This document shows, in pieces, positions 1 through 8,720 of a stretch of 34,575 nt of DNA. This DNA comes from Flavobacteriaceae bacterium UBA4439 (GTDB lineage Bacteria; Bacteroidota; Bacteroidia; Flavobacteriales; Flavobacteriaceae). The notes under the pieces were generated by a model. That model had not been told where the DNA came from. It worked only from the letters and a program-made list of their open reading frames with translations, and ran no database searches. The translations under genes were made by a program, and so were the position numbers. The stretch is taken from NCBI GenBank assembly GCA_002390455.1, contig DGPN01000047.1, positions 96,062 to 130,636 of the forward strand, written 5' to 3'. Within the stretch, counting starts at the first letter, position 1. Each line of letters begins with the position of its first letter.

Positions 1-716
1 CCTTCACCAAAATATTCAATGATGGCCCCTGTTCCTCCCTTTACAGTAAGGATACCCGCTACTTTTAAAATAACATCTTTAGGTGCTGTCCAACCGTTTA
101 ATTTTCCAGTTAATTTCACCCCAATGAGTTTTGGGAATTTTAATTCCCAAGGCATATCAGCCATGACATCAACAGCATCAGCTCCTCCTACTCCAATGGC
201 TAACATTCCAAGACCACCCGCATTTACGGTGTGTGAATCGGTACCAATCATCATTCCTCCTGGGAAGGCGTAATTTTCTAACACCACTTGGTGGATGATT
301 CCAGCTCCTGGCTTCCAGAATCCAAGTCCATATTTGTTCGAAACGGATTCGAGAAAATTGAATACTTCAGCAGATGTATTACTTGCCGTTTTTAAATCTG
401 ATGTAGCACCATCTTTGGCTTGAATCAAGTGATCACAGTGTGTTGTTGTTGGGACGGCAACTTTGGGTTTTCCAGCTTGCATGAATTGCAACAGAGCCAT
501 TTGCGCGGTCGCATCTTGTAATGCAATACGGTCCGGGGCAAAATCAACATAATCTGCTCCACGGGTGTAAACACGATCAGAGGTGCCCTCCCATAAGTGG
601 GAATATAAAATCTTTTCTGTAGCCGTAAGGGGCTTCCCAGTGAGTTTTCTAGCTTGTGCAACGCGCTCTTCTAAGCGAGCATAGACTGCGTTGATCATTT
701 CAATGTCAAATGCCAT
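1..716 (-). CDS. acn: Aconitate hydratase, N-terminal part (cut by window edge)
   Basis: Converts citrate to isocitrate through cis-aconitate in the TCA cycle, using a [4Fe-4S] cluster. About 238 codons are visible, from an ATG at 716-714 to the window edge; the remaining two thirds lie outside. The start MAFDIEMINAVYARLEERVA and the motifs HCDHLI (active-site Asp-His), FWKPGAGIIHQ, IGTDSHT and VKGGTGAIIEYFGEG match the mitochondrial-type aconitase family rather than E. coli AcnA. The cluster cysteines would lie in the missing part. A TAAATTTG -7 element sits 17 nt upstream of the ATG. The reading frame is intact as far as it goes. Motif order and identity leave little doubt about the family; the gene symbol is generic. 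Confidence 0.95.
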   Translation of the reverse strand, partial: MAFDIEMINAVYARLEERVAQARKLTGKPLTATEKILYSHLWEGTSDRVYTRGADYVDFAPDRIALQDATAQMALLQFMQAGKPKVAVPTTTHCDHLIQAKDGATSDLKTASNTSAEVFNFLESVSNKYGLGFWKPGAGIIHQVVLENYAFPGGMMIGTDSHTVNAGGLGMLAIGVGGADAVDVMADMPWELKFPKLIGVKLTGKLNGWTAPKDVILKVAGILTVKGGTGAIIEYFGE

Positions 717-733
717 AATCCTTTTAATTTGGG

Positions 734-741
734 CAAATTTA
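734..741 (-). promoter_or_regulatory. Putative -7 promoter element of the aconitase gene
   Basis: TAAATTTG on the minus strand fits the Bacteroidota -7 consensus TAnnTTTG and ends 17 nt before the aconitase ATG. I see no TTG at the usual 17-23 nt spacing upstream, so only one box supports it. Confidence 0.45.
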
Positions 742-1060
742 CAAAATTTAGTGTACGAAATTCTTCTGTATTGTAGAATAAATTGATGTTTCAAGAAAGA
801 TTAAAAATGAATGTTAAAAGATGTAATTCAATCACTTTTAAGCAGTTTTTTTGATAAATTCATTCTATATCTTCTGAAAGAAATATTTTCCCCAGAATTG
901 AATTACTACAATGACATAGTGGGGTATTAAAAAAATCCCTTAACATCATCTTTCAGACATAAAGTTGTACTTAGAAAGAATCAAACAATTTTCTGATTAG
1001 AATAAAGATAAGTGTAGGGGAAAATAGGGGATGGAAAAAATTTAGAGTATAATGGGTGTA
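742..1060. other. AT-rich intergenic stretch without a recognised gene
   Basis: Between the aconitase promoter and the tRNA terminator I find no open frame longer than about 15 codons with a plausible start, no tRNA- or rRNA-like fold and no clear repeat. Confidence 0.6.
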
Positions 1061-1085
1061 AAAAATGAGATATGGGTTATATCTC
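1061..1085 (-). terminator. Rho-independent terminator of tRNA-Val
   Basis: On the minus strand GAGATAT, loop AACCC, ATATCTC forms a perfect 7-bp stem (1085-1079 with 1073-1067). It is followed at once by ATTTTTT and starts 12 nt after the tRNA 3' end. Confidence 0.65.
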
Positions 1086-1097
1086 TCTTTGGGTATG

Positions 1098-1172
1098 TGG
1101 GCGCGAAGGGATTCGAACCCCTGACCCCTTGGGTGTAAACCAAGTGCTCTGAACCAACTGAGCTACGCGCCC
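1098..1172 (-). tRNA. tRNA-Val (anticodon UAC)
   Basis: A 75-nt cloverleaf can be drawn. The acceptor stem is GGGCGCG with CGCGCCC and discriminator A. The D arm contains AGCTCAGTTGGTTCAGAGC. The anticodon stem is CTTGG/CCAAG around the loop TTTACAC, giving anticodon TAC (valine, GUA and probably other GUN codons). The T arm contains GGTTCGAATCC. CCA is not encoded, since CAT follows the discriminator. The gene stands alone, with its own two-box promoter about 75 nt upstream and a hairpin terminator 12 nt downstream, so it is probably a single-tRNA transcription unit. Confidence 0.97.
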
Positions 1173-1247
1173 TAAATTTTGCCTACGAACCTTTTAAAAT
1201 CCTAGGAAAGTTTCTTAATTAAAACTTTTAATCCACTTTTGATTCGG

Positions 1248-1276
1248 CAAATATAACACTAATCATTTACAACAAA
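1248..1276 (-). promoter_or_regulatory. Promoter of tRNA-Val (TTTG - 17 nt - TATATTTG)
   Basis: Minus-strand TTTG (1276-1273) and TATATTTG (1255-1248) are 17 nt apart, within the 17-23 nt spacing known for flavobacterial promoters. The implied transcript starts about 70 nt upstream of the mature tRNA 5' end, leaving a leader for 5' processing. Confidence 0.65.
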
Positions 1277-1339
1277 AATAGTTTTTTTAAGCATGTCGTT
1301 GATTTTTGAGTGCTGATCAATCCTTGTCGTAAATAGAAC

Positions 1340-2872
1340 TTAGTTAAAGCTCAATTCAGCATTGTTTTTTTTAAGATCAAAAAACTCAGTATCCATTTTC
1401 TCGATTTTTTTCCCTCCTACAGCTATGTTTTTTAAATGAACGCTCAAGTCATTCTTTTGGGTTTCAGAGTAATGTCTAAGGAAAGCCCACTTCTTGGGAA
1501 AGGTCTCTTCAAAAGTACAATCCTCAATGGTAATGTTTTGGATTTTCCCCAAAGGAGAAGTATCTCTATTTCTTTTGGTAATATAAAAGTTGATCCCTGT
1601 TTGCTTTCGATCTGGGTGACAATACTCAGCGTGAATATTTTTAAACAGCACTTCTTTCACCATTGCACCATCTCTAACATTGATTCCCATCACTCTGTCC
1701 GATTCAATAATGTCATTGTCCTCAAAAACAATATTTTGCATTAACTCACAATAGGTTTCTGTTCCTATTTTTAAACCTGATTTTTTGGTCAAAAACACAT
1801 TATTGCGAATCGTAATTCTTTCTGCATTGGGGATCACATCTTGATTTTCACCCCGTCCAGTGCATTTTATTGCAACCGTATCATCTCCTGCCCATCCAAA
1901 TGAGTTTTCAATCAATATATCACTAGAACTGTCTGGATCCCATCCGTCCAGACTACCAAGATATTTACTTTCAGTAGGGTTGTTCATGAGTTTACAATAT
2001 CGAAAACTAATGTGCTCGGAGTTGAGAATATGAGTATTCCATCGGGCGGCGTCTTTCAATAATATTCCTTCTATTTGAACATTCCTTGAACGGTAAATCA
2101 ATAATAGTCTTATTCCTCCAATCTTTAAAGACTGATCAGGATGAGACAGCCCAACAATTTGAGTTCCATTGCCATCTAGGGTTCCTAAACCTGAAATGTG
2201 GAGGTTTTCAACATCTTTGATAAGAATAAAATGGTTGATTTTTGTTTTATCATTTGATATATAACTACTCAGCGAATGATCATCCGCTATAATTCTTGCG
2301 TTCTTACTGAGGTGGATTCGACTGTTGCTTCTAAACTCAAGTTTATATGTCTTATAAGTTCCGGTAGGAAAATAGAGTACACTTCCACTTCCTGAAATGT
2401 CGTCCAAAGCTTTTTGAATTTTTGAGGTTTCATTTTTTTGACCACTATTGTCCACATCATAAACATCCACAATATTGATACTATTTTCTGGGACAACTTC
2501 GGGGGCTTCCAAAAACAAAACCAAACGTTTTGTAAAATCTTGATTTTGCTTCAAACGAAGTACCACATAACCCAATCGATCCATTTTAAATGAAAGTTGA
2601 TTCTCTGATTTCTCAACCTTTATTTTGTATCGCTTAGGGGAAATTGACCATTCCGAATCATCATTATAAAGGTCTGAAGACGCTACCTTAATGCTAACAG
2701 GCTTACCTGTATAAGTTATACGAGCAAATTTGTAGCTGGATAGACCATGAGTCAATGGAACATCATTTTGTTCAAATACCTTAACACGGTTGCCATCAGC
2801 ATGGACCTGAAAAGTCTGAGCTTTGGATTGAAAAGCTAATGAAAAAAAGAATATTAAACCCAAAAATCGCAT
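1340..2872 (-). CDS. Secreted GH28-like right-handed beta-helix glycosidase
   Basis: Predicted exported polysaccharide hydrolase of 510 residues. A signal peptide covers residues 1-19 (MRFLGLIFFFSLAFQSKAQ). Residues 20-130 form a beta-rich, Ig-like N-terminal domain. The beta-helix begins near residue 133 with the pectate-lyase-superfamily pattern (DVYDVDNSG, YFPTGTYKT) and includes GLGTLDGNG at 229-236. Acidic motifs DGWDPDSS (309-316) and GDDTVAIK (329-336) match the three catalytic aspartates of GH28 polygalacturonases. The usual GHG histidine is not seen: the equivalent place reads GLKIGTET (366-373). Substrate is therefore uncertain. The N-terminal domain plus helix layout also recalls GH49 dextranase/isopullulanase, and GH110 is another possibility. 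The gene stands alone after folC with an 82-nt gap; no SusCD-like partner is in the window. Confidence 0.75.
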   Translation of the reverse strand: MRFLGLIFFFSLAFQSKAQTFQVHADGNRVKVFEQNDVPLTHGLSSYKFARITYTGKPVSIKVASSDLYNDDSEWSISPKRYKIKVEKSENQLSFKMDRLGYVVLRLKQNQDFTKRLVLFLEAPEVVPENSINIVDVYDVDNSGQKNETSKIQKALDDISGSGSVLYFPTGTYKTYKLEFRSNSRIHLSKNARIIADDHSLSSYISNDKTKINHFILIKDVENLHISGLGTLDGNGTQIVGLSHPDQSLKIGGIRLLLIYRSRNVQIEGILLKDAARWNTHILNSEHISFRYCKLMNNPTESKYLGSLDGWDPDSSSDILIENSFGWAGDDTVAIKCTGRGENQDVIPNAERITIRNNVFLTKKSGLKIGTETYCELMQNIVFEDNDIIESDRVMGINVRDGAMVKEVLFKNIHAEYCHPDRKQTGINFYITKRNRDTSPLGKIQNITIEDCTFEETFPKKWAFLRHYSETQKNDLSVHLKNIAVGGKKIEKMDTEFFDLKKNNAELSFN

Positions 2873-2954
2873 CCTGAATAATTTTGAGTGAAAATAGTAA
2901 TATATATTTTATCTGTTTTCTTTGAAACCATCAGAAAACAACCTCCATCGCTTT

Positions 2955-4169
2955 TTATAATATTTCTGCTACCACAAAGGTACTTCCACCTACATAAATG
3001 AAATCATCGGCATTGGCTTGTCTTTTGGCCGCCAAAAAAGCAGTTTCAACTGTTGTAAAAATTTGATGAGAAAGGTCAAAATTTAGGGCAATCCGTTCCA
3101 GGTCATCGATAGATAGGGCTCGGGGGATTTGGGGAGCAGACAGGTAAAATTGAGCATCCTGAGGGAAAAGCCTGAGGATTTCATCCACCGCCTTGTCCTT
3201 GACAAACCCCAACACCAAATGAAGTTGGCCATAGGAATGAGATTGGATCTGTGGAATAGTGTATTGTAAACCCTCTTTATTGTGCGCTATATCGGCGACT
3301 ATCATTGGTGCATCGCTCAGAACTTGCCATCTTCCCTGAATACCTGTATTGGCGACCACATTCATCAAACCCTTCTCAATTTTTTTGGGATGCAGATCAA
3401 AACCCTTTAAATGTTGGAGTCCAACTGTAGCCGTTTGAATGTTCTGTCGCTGATAAGTCCCCTTTAAATCAGACTCGAATGGCGTAGCGTCCATTTGATC
3501 GGCAAAAATAATTTCCGCTTTCAATGCCTTGGCTTTTTCCATAAAAACAGCTTGAGTCTCCACTTGCGTAGCTCCAATGACTACGGGGGTTCTCGATTTG
3601 ATGATCCCTGCCTTTTCTCCAGCTATGGCTTGCAAACTGTTCCCCAAAAACTGAGTGTGATCAAAACCTATATTGGTTATAACACTCAATTCAGGGGAAA
3701 TCAAATTGGTTCCGTCCAACCGTCCTCCCATGCCCACTTCGATGACCGCTATATTCACTTTCTTCTTCGAAAAATAAGAAAAAGCTAAGCCCACTGTCAT
3801 CTCAAAAAAAGAGAGGGAGTGAGACTCGAAATAAGCACGGTGCTTTTGAACAAAATCTACAACAAATTCTTTGTCAATAGGCTTACCGTTAATCTTGATT
3901 CTTTCTCTAAAGTCTTTCAGATGAGGAGAAGTGTACAATCCCACCCGAAGTCCATGCTGTTGTAAAACAGAAGCCATCATATGAGTCGTTGATCCTTTTC
4001 CATTGGTTCCAGCTACATGGATGGTTTTGATTTGGTCTTGGGGTTGACTGAGGTAGTTTAAAAAGTCCTCCATTCGGGACAAGTCAGGTCGATAAGCTTG
4101 CGCTCCTTTCTTTTGATACATAGGAAGTTGTGACAACATCCAAGCCAAAATGGATTCGTAATTTTCCAA
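2955..4169 (-). CDS. folC: Bifunctional folylpolyglutamate synthase / dihydrofolate synthase
   Basis: ATP-dependent addition of glutamate to dihydropteroate and to folates in the cytoplasm. The 404-residue length is normal for FolC. Visible motifs are the P-loop GTNGKGST (54-61), YTSPHLKDFRERI, the Mur-ligase-like EVGMGGRLDGTN and NIGFDHTQFLG, with GEKAGIIK. I place the start at TTG (4169-4167): the resulting N-terminus MENYESILAWMLSQLPMYQ matches the length and sequence style of flavobacterial FolC, whereas the next ATG (4139) would remove the first helix. The start lies one base after the TonB-like gene's stop codon, so folC is almost certainly translated from the exbB-exbD-tonB transcript. 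Confidence 0.96.
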   Translation of the reverse strand: MENYESILAWMLSQLPMYQKKGAQAYRPDLSRMEDFLNYLSQPQDQIKTIHVAGTNGKGSTTHMMASVLQQHGLRVGLYTSPHLKDFRERIKINGKPIDKEFVVDFVQKHRAYFESHSLSFFEMTVGLAFSYFSKKKVNIAVIEVGMGGRLDGTNLISPELSVITNIGFDHTQFLGNSLQAIAGEKAGIIKSRTPVVIGATQVETQAVFMEKAKALKAEIIFADQMDATPFESDLKGTYQRQNIQTATVGLQHLKGFDLHPKKIEKGLMNVVANTGIQGRWQVLSDAPMIVADIAHNKEGLQYTIPQIQSHSYGQLHLVLGFVKDKAVDEILRLFPQDAQFYLSAPQIPRALSIDDLERIALNFDLSHQIFTTVETAFLAAKRQANADDFIYVGGSTFVVAEIL

Positions 4170-4170
4170 T

Positions 4171-4992
4171 CTATTCTCCCAATTTGAACTGAATCACAAC
4201 AAAACCGACTTGTTGGGCGGGAGCTTTAGCATCGGGAAACCATTTGTGTAGGAGAGCGGTTTCCCTAGCGGGTTGAAGTAAGCACGGATGTGTATTGGTA
4301 GATCCCTTGACACCCGGCTCGGCCTGAACCACATCGCCTTGACGATTGACGGTTATTCTGACCACCACCACTCCCTCTTGGTTACACTGTTGAGTGACTT
4401 TTCCACGGGATTCCAAGCGACGGCCATTCAATCCAAATCCTTTGCCCATTCCTCCTGGACCAGCCAAATTAAAATAGCTGTTCGCATAGGGATTGCCTTC
4501 TATCTTACCTTTGTCTCCAGAAACTTGATCATTACCCTCTCCTTGTTGATCCGCTTTTTCGACTGTCTTTTTTTGGTTCACCAATTTGGACAAAATATTC
4601 TTGGTCGCCTGATCTACTTTTGGTTTTGGTGGGTCCACTTTTTTGGGAACTTCCTTTACAGCTGTATTTTGTTCTTTTTTAGTTTTATCGGGAACAGCGA
4701 CATCGCTACTCTCTTGGGTGGCTACTTTGGGCTGAGCTACCTTCTTGGGTGCTGCTTTTGGAGTTACCTTTTTCGGGCTTGGCTGAGGGGTGGTTTTGGC
4801 AGCAACGGGTTTCTGAGGTTGTGTCTTTCCCATACCCTGTGAGGCATTCCCAAAATTCACCTCCATTCCAAAACTTATCGGAGGATCGTAATACTTCAAA
4901 CCCAATAGAAAAAACAAAAGGATCAACAGTGCGGTAATCAAAGTAGTGATAACCGCCGATTTTTTTTCGTGAGGTGTTTTGAAATATTTCAT
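4171..4992 (-). CDS. TonB-like energy transducer
   Basis: Predicted periplasm-spanning partner of the adjacent ExbB/ExbD proton channel, passing proton-motive force to outer-membrane proteins (TonB or TolA role). The 273-residue protein has a short cytoplasmic N-terminus, one membrane helix at about residues 13-32, and a long Lys/Pro/Ala/Gln-rich spacer (about 45-165). The C-terminal domain is TonB-like (about 195-273), with VTQQCNQEGVVVVRITVNRQG and a final VIQFKLGE strand. Two cysteines in that domain (QQCNQ and THPCLL) could form a disulfide. The classical YP motif of TonB is not evident, so a TolA-like function remains possible. Its ATG overlaps the exbD stop (ATGA), and folC begins one base after its own stop. 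Confidence 0.82.
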   Translation of the reverse strand: MKYFKTPHEKKSAVITTLITALLILLFFLLGLKYYDPPISFGMEVNFGNASQGMGKTQPQKPVAAKTTPQPSPKKVTPKAAPKKVAQPKVATQESSDVAVPDKTKKEQNTAVKEVPKKVDPPKPKVDQATKNILSKLVNQKKTVEKADQQGEGNDQVSGDKGKIEGNPYANSYFNLAGPGGMGKGFGLNGRRLESRGKVTQQCNQEGVVVVRITVNRQGDVVQAEPGVKGSTNTHPCLLQPARETALLHKWFPDAKAPAQQVGFVVIQFKLGE

Positions 4993-5384
4993 GGAGCATC
5001 CACCGCCAAAACAACTTTGATGCTGTTTTGATTGGCAATATTCATTACATAAACCACTTGATCTATGGGAACCTTCTCCTCTGCCCTTAGCACAATTGAA
5101 GGAGCACTTGAACCCTTGAGTTTTGCAATCAACGCTTGTTCAATTCGACCTTTGGAAATCTGTTTGGAATCCAGATAAAATTGAGAACGATTGTTAATGG
5201 TCAGTGATACAGTGTTTCGGTTCTCTGTTTTTCCTTTGGCTTGGGGAAGTTTTACATCAATCGTGTCCAGATTTTTGGCCAAAGTTGAAGCAATCATGAA
5301 AAAAATTAACAACAGAAAAACGATATCTGTCATTGATGACATGCTAAATTCCGGGGTGATTTTATTTCTTCCTTTTAGATTCAT
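4989..5384 (-). CDS. exbD: ExbD/TolR-family biopolymer transport protein
   Basis: Inner-membrane stator component working with ExbB to harness the proton gradient for TonB. The 131 residues have the standard layout: a cytoplasmic N-terminus (MNLKGRNKITPEFSMSSMTD), one transmembrane helix IVFLLLIFFMIASTLA carrying the proton-relay Asp immediately before it (TDIVFLL), then a periplasmic domain ending VVLAVDAP. It begins one base after the exbB stop and overlaps the TonB-like gene by four bases (ATGA), so the three are translationally coupled. Many Bacteroidota encode two ExbD copies in such loci; only one is present here. TolR cannot be excluded by sequence alone. Confidence 0.92.
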   Translation of the reverse strand: MNLKGRNKITPEFSMSSMTDIVFLLLIFFMIASTLAKNLDTIDVKLPQAKGKTENRNTVSLTINNRSQFYLDSKQISKGRIEQALIAKLKGSSAPSIVLRAEEKVPIDQVVYVMNIANQNSIKVVLAVDAP

Positions 5385-5385
5385 C

Positions 5386-6054
5386 TTAGGCGGGTTCGTT
5401 TAGTAAATCAAAAAACTCTAAAGAAGTAGCCTCCATTTGATAAACTACTTTATTGGTTTTTACGACCAAATGATTGTAGGTAATATAGCCAACAATTCCT
5501 ACGATAAGACCTGCCACAGTTGTCGTCATGGCTGTGTAAAGTCCATTGGATAGAAGCTGCATATCGATATTTCCACCTGCATTTGAAATCTCAAAAATCG
5601 ATAAAATCATTCCGATGACCGTACCCAAGAATCCAATCATGGGGGCAGCACCAGCAATAGTGGCTAAAATACTGACGTTTTTCTCCAATTTATAAATTTC
5701 CAATCGGCCCGCATTTTCTATGGTGGTACTGATGTCATCCAACGGTCTTCCGATGCGGGAAAGTCCTTTGGCGATCAATCGGGCAACGGGTTTATTTTCG
5801 CTCAAGCACAGCGCTTGCGCCCCATCTATTTTGTGGTTTAAAACATAGGTTTTGATTTGTGCCATAAAATTGGGACTGATTTTGGAGGCCGATTTAATAG
5901 TAAATAATCGCTCAAAATAAATGTAAATGACAATGATCAATAAAAGAAAAAGCAATCCAATGATCAATTGACCCCCCAAACCACTATTGTTGATTAACTC
6001 AATCAGGGAAAGGGTTTTTTCAGTCTGAAGGGGTGTTTTTTGTATAAATAGCAT
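5386..6054 (-). CDS. exbB: MotA/TolQ/ExbB proton channel family protein
   Basis: Inner-membrane proton channel subunit that energises the TonB-like protein encoded two genes downstream. The 222-residue protein has three hydrophobic segments: about 25-46 (LIIGLLFLLLIIVIYIYF), about 130-155 (ILATIAGAAPMIGFLGTVIGMI) and about 170-195 (MTTTVAGLIVGIVGYITY). The family signature GAAPMIGFLGTVIGMI and the downstream TTTVAGL are intact. It is the first gene of a tight exbB-exbD-tonB-folC group. nhaD lies 53 nt upstream on the same strand, and read-through from it is possible because I see no terminator in the gap. Confidence 0.93.
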   Translation of the reverse strand: MLFIQKTPLQTEKTLSLIELINNSGLGGQLIIGLLFLLLIIVIYIYFERLFTIKSASKISPNFMAQIKTYVLNHKIDGAQALCLSENKPVARLIAKGLSRIGRPLDDISTTIENAGRLEIYKLEKNVSILATIAGAAPMIGFLGTVIGMILSIFEISNAGGNIDMQLLSNGLYTAMTTTVAGLIVGIVGYITYNHLVVKTNKVVYQMEATSLEFFDLLNEPA

Positions 6055-6107
6055 TAGGCCAAAGGTTTATTAATACAACGATGGTAGCAATAAAAAATTT
6101 TACTCCA

Positions 6108-7436
6108 CTACAAAATAAAATCTCGCATCAAAATAAAAGTAAGCGAGCCGGCTATAAAACCTGCTAAGGCCAACCACGAAATTTTTTTCAAATACCAGAA
6201 AAAATCAATACGCTCCATTCCCATGGCCACAACTCCGGCTGCCGAACCGATGATAAGCATACTTCCTCCTGTTCCCGCAGAAAAGGCAATGAAGTGCCAA
6301 AGGGGATGGTCTATTGTTTCAGAAAACATTCCCATACTGGCGGCTACCAATGGAACATTGTCGATTATCGCAGAGCCTATTCCCAACAACATCACCACAA
6401 TATCAGAATTGGGAATGGCAGCATTGAGACCTCCAGCAAATTCAAACAACATTCCCAAAGATTCTAGAGCAGCGACGGCCAATAAAATTCCCAAAAAGAA
6501 CAGTATACTGGGCAATTCTATTCTAGAGAGAGAACTATGAACTGGGCTGTGACTAGAATATTCCTCATGCTCGGCATCAATCGAGGTGATGTTGATTTTG
6601 GCACTACTAAAGTATTCGGCAAAAGTAGCTACAACAGCCAGTGAAAGCATCATTCCTACATAGGGAGGCAAATGGGTTAAAGTTTTGAATACCGGAACAA
6701 AAACTATAGCGGAAAGTCCCAAGTAAAGCATGGTAGCTCCATATTTGTTTGTGTCTCCATCTTTTTCCTCTAAATCAACGGTAATATTTCCTTTAAAAGC
6801 CGGCAGGGTGGTGGCAAGCATTAAAGGAACCACCATACAAACCAATGAAGGAATCAGAAGGTGCAAAATGAGTTGGACAGTAGTTACTTTATTTCCTATC
6901 CAAAGCATGGTAGTAGTTACATCACCTATAGGAGACCAAGCTCCCCCGGCGTTTGCAGCAATGACAATCAAACCTGCAAACCAGATTCTAGTGTTACGTT
7001 CTTTGATTACTTTTTGGAGTAGAGTAATCAAAACGATAGTAGCCGTTAAATTATCGATAATGGCTGAAAGAATAAATGCCAGTATAGAGAATATGACAAG
7101 TAAACCCTTTTTGGATTTTGTTTTGATAAAGTTTTTGATGGTAGCAAAGCCATCAAAATAATCAATGATCTCAACGATGGTCATGGCTCCCAGCAAGAAA
7201 ATGATAATCTCAGCAGTTTTGCCCAAGTGATGCAATAACACCTCCTCTACATGGCTGGGTTTGAGTTCTCTCAGTAGTGTATCAACTTCAAAAACAGGGA
7301 GATGATAAATAGATATTAAAGCCCACAATATGGACATCATGGCCAAAGCGGGTATTAATTTATCAATCTTAAGGGAATGTTCCAGAGTGATGGCTAAATA
7401 GCCTAACGTAAAAATGGTGATAAGGGTAATCTCCAT
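6108..7436 (-). CDS. nhaD: NhaD-type sodium/proton antiporter
   Basis: Inner-membrane Na+(Li+)/H+ exchanger of the ion transporter (ArsB/NhaD) superfamily, used for sodium export and pH control. The 442 residues contain about eleven to twelve hydrophobic segments. Family-type sequences visible include SAIIDNLTATIVLITLL, AANAGGAWSPIGDVTTTMLW and GIGSAIIDNVPLVAASMGMF, the two repeated SAIIDN motifs marking the inverted repeat halves, plus AFSAGTGGSMLIIGSAAG near the C-terminus. The start is an ATG at 7436. It lies between anmK (60 nt upstream) and exbB (53 nt downstream), all on the minus strand. A sodium antiporter fits a marine or saline habitat, but that is only suggestive. Confidence 0.94.
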   Translation of the reverse strand: MEITLITIFTLGYLAITLEHSLKIDKLIPALAMMSILWALISIYHLPVFEVDTLLRELKPSHVEEVLLHHLGKTAEIIIFLLGAMTIVEIIDYFDGFATIKNFIKTKSKKGLLVIFSILAFILSAIIDNLTATIVLITLLQKVIKERNTRIWFAGLIVIAANAGGAWSPIGDVTTTMLWIGNKVTTVQLILHLLIPSLVCMVVPLMLATTLPAFKGNITVDLEEKDGDTNKYGATMLYLGLSAIVFVPVFKTLTHLPPYVGMMLSLAVVATFAEYFSSAKINITSIDAEHEEYSSHSPVHSSLSRIELPSILFFLGILLAVAALESLGMLFEFAGGLNAAIPNSDIVVMLLGIGSAIIDNVPLVAASMGMFSETIDHPLWHFIAFSAGTGGSMLIIGSAAGVVAMGMERIDFFWYLKKISWLALAGFIAGSLTFILMRDFIL

Positions 7437-7496
7437 AGGATAAATGTTTAAAGTAGGATTAAATTATGTTTGGGTCATCGAAAGTAAAAAATAATC

Positions 7497-8585
7497 TCAA
7501 TCCATCTGTGAATTTGGAAAAAATATTTTCCCCGTAGCGTGATCCTTTTTTGCTCCCGTTACACTGGCAAGGCAATTGACCAACCCTTGCCACTTGAGCA
7601 AGCCCAAAAAAGCAAAAATCAACGCTTCTTTAAATTCTACGATATCGGAATTGGGAATCACTACTTTAGCATTAGTTCTTTCTTGAATGGCATTCATCAA
7701 AAAGCTGTTGAAGACTCCGCCTCCAGAAAACAGTACAGATCCATCCTCAGGCAAACATTTTGCAATCTCTTCAGCAATGTGGAGGGTGTAGGTGTGGAGC
7801 AAATCTTTTATTTCCTCATTGGCGAAGTCCTCCAAAATATCAAAAATATATTCTTGAACCCACTCCACTCCTAAAGATTTCGGTGGTTTTTTGGAATAAA
7901 AATCAAGTAGGCTCAATCGATCCGAAAGTGCCGGAATGATTTTTCCTTGGGCGGCTATTTTTCCTCCCGAATCATAAGGCAAATTCATGCGTTGGGCCAA
8001 AAAATTAAGAACCGTATTCACAGCACAGATATCATAGGCCAAAACCGTTTGGTTTTGCAAAACACTGATGTTTGAAAATCCACCCAGATTGACACAAGAT
8101 CGATGCTCATTAAACAACATCAGATCGCCCATGGGTACCAGCGGAGCTCCTTGCCCCCCCAAAGCCACATCCTGGGTTCTAAAGTCACATACTACGGGCC
8201 ATCCGATGCGGTCTGCCAAATGACTCAAATTGCCTATTTGAAGGGTAAAACCCGATTCTGGTTGATGGAAAACAGTATGGCCATGTGAGGCCACTGCCTC
8301 CAAAACTTCTATTTTCTCTTTGGTGATAAAGTCCGAGATTACCTTTCCCAAAAAATCAGTATATTCAACATTGAGTTTTTCGAGCGCTGCTGGGTCTAAT
8401 TCAATGGATTTGCTTAATTTATTTTTCCAGTCTTGACTGTATTCAATGGTTTCAGAAACTAAGATTTGAAAAGTCCAAGTTTTCTTATTTGTAAACTTTA
8501 CATAGGCCAGATCGATGCCATCCAATGATGTTCCCGACATACAGCCAATCATGTAATAACTATTGGACCTTCCTTGATTAGTCAA
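7497..8585 (-). CDS. anmK: Anhydro-N-acetylmuramic acid kinase
   Basis: Phosphorylates and opens 1,6-anhydro-MurNAc released by peptidoglycan turnover, giving MurNAc-6-phosphate for recycling. Motifs typical of AnmK are GCMSGTSLDGID (residues 14-25), ASHGHTVFHQPE, CDFRTQDVALGGQGAPLVP, NLGGFSNIS, LAYDICAVN and LFSGGGVFN. The start is a choice between TTG at 8585 (362 residues, giving a few residues ahead of the first beta strand as in other AnmK proteins) and ATG at 8552 (351 residues, starting directly at MIGCMSG); I prefer TTG. The downstream nhaD follows at 60 nt. The 195-nt gap to gltB is divergent; no clear TAnnTTTG box is seen for anmK. Confidence 0.95.
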   Translation of the reverse strand: MTNQGRSNSYYMIGCMSGTSLDGIDLAYVKFTNKKTWTFQILVSETIEYSQDWKNKLSKSIELDPAALEKLNVEYTDFLGKVISDFITKEKIEVLEAVASHGHTVFHQPESGFTLQIGNLSHLADRIGWPVVCDFRTQDVALGGQGAPLVPMGDLMLFNEHRSCVNLGGFSNISVLQNQTVLAYDICAVNTVLNFLAQRMNLPYDSGGKIAAQGKIIPALSDRLSLLDFYSKKPPKSLGVEWVQEYIFDILEDFANEEIKDLLHTYTLHIAEEIAKCLPEDGSVLFSGGGVFNSFLMNAIQERTNAKVVIPNSDIVEFKEALIFAFLGLLKWQGLVNCLASVTGAKKDHATGKIFFPNSQMD

Positions 8586-8720
8586 TCTGCGCTTTTGTTT
8601 TATTATTGAAAATAAATTTTAAAAATAAATGATTAAAACGAACAATTGATTAGACATTTAGCAAAATTTAAAGCTTATAATCGTAATTTGATAATTGTAT
8701 TTTATTGTAATTGACAAACT

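Noticed and set aside
4288..4842. 184-codon open frame on the plus strand, antisense to the TonB-like gene
   Set aside because: It lies wholly within a well-supported gene rich in Lys/Pro codons; the translation is hydrophobic only because it reads the complement, and no family pattern is seen.
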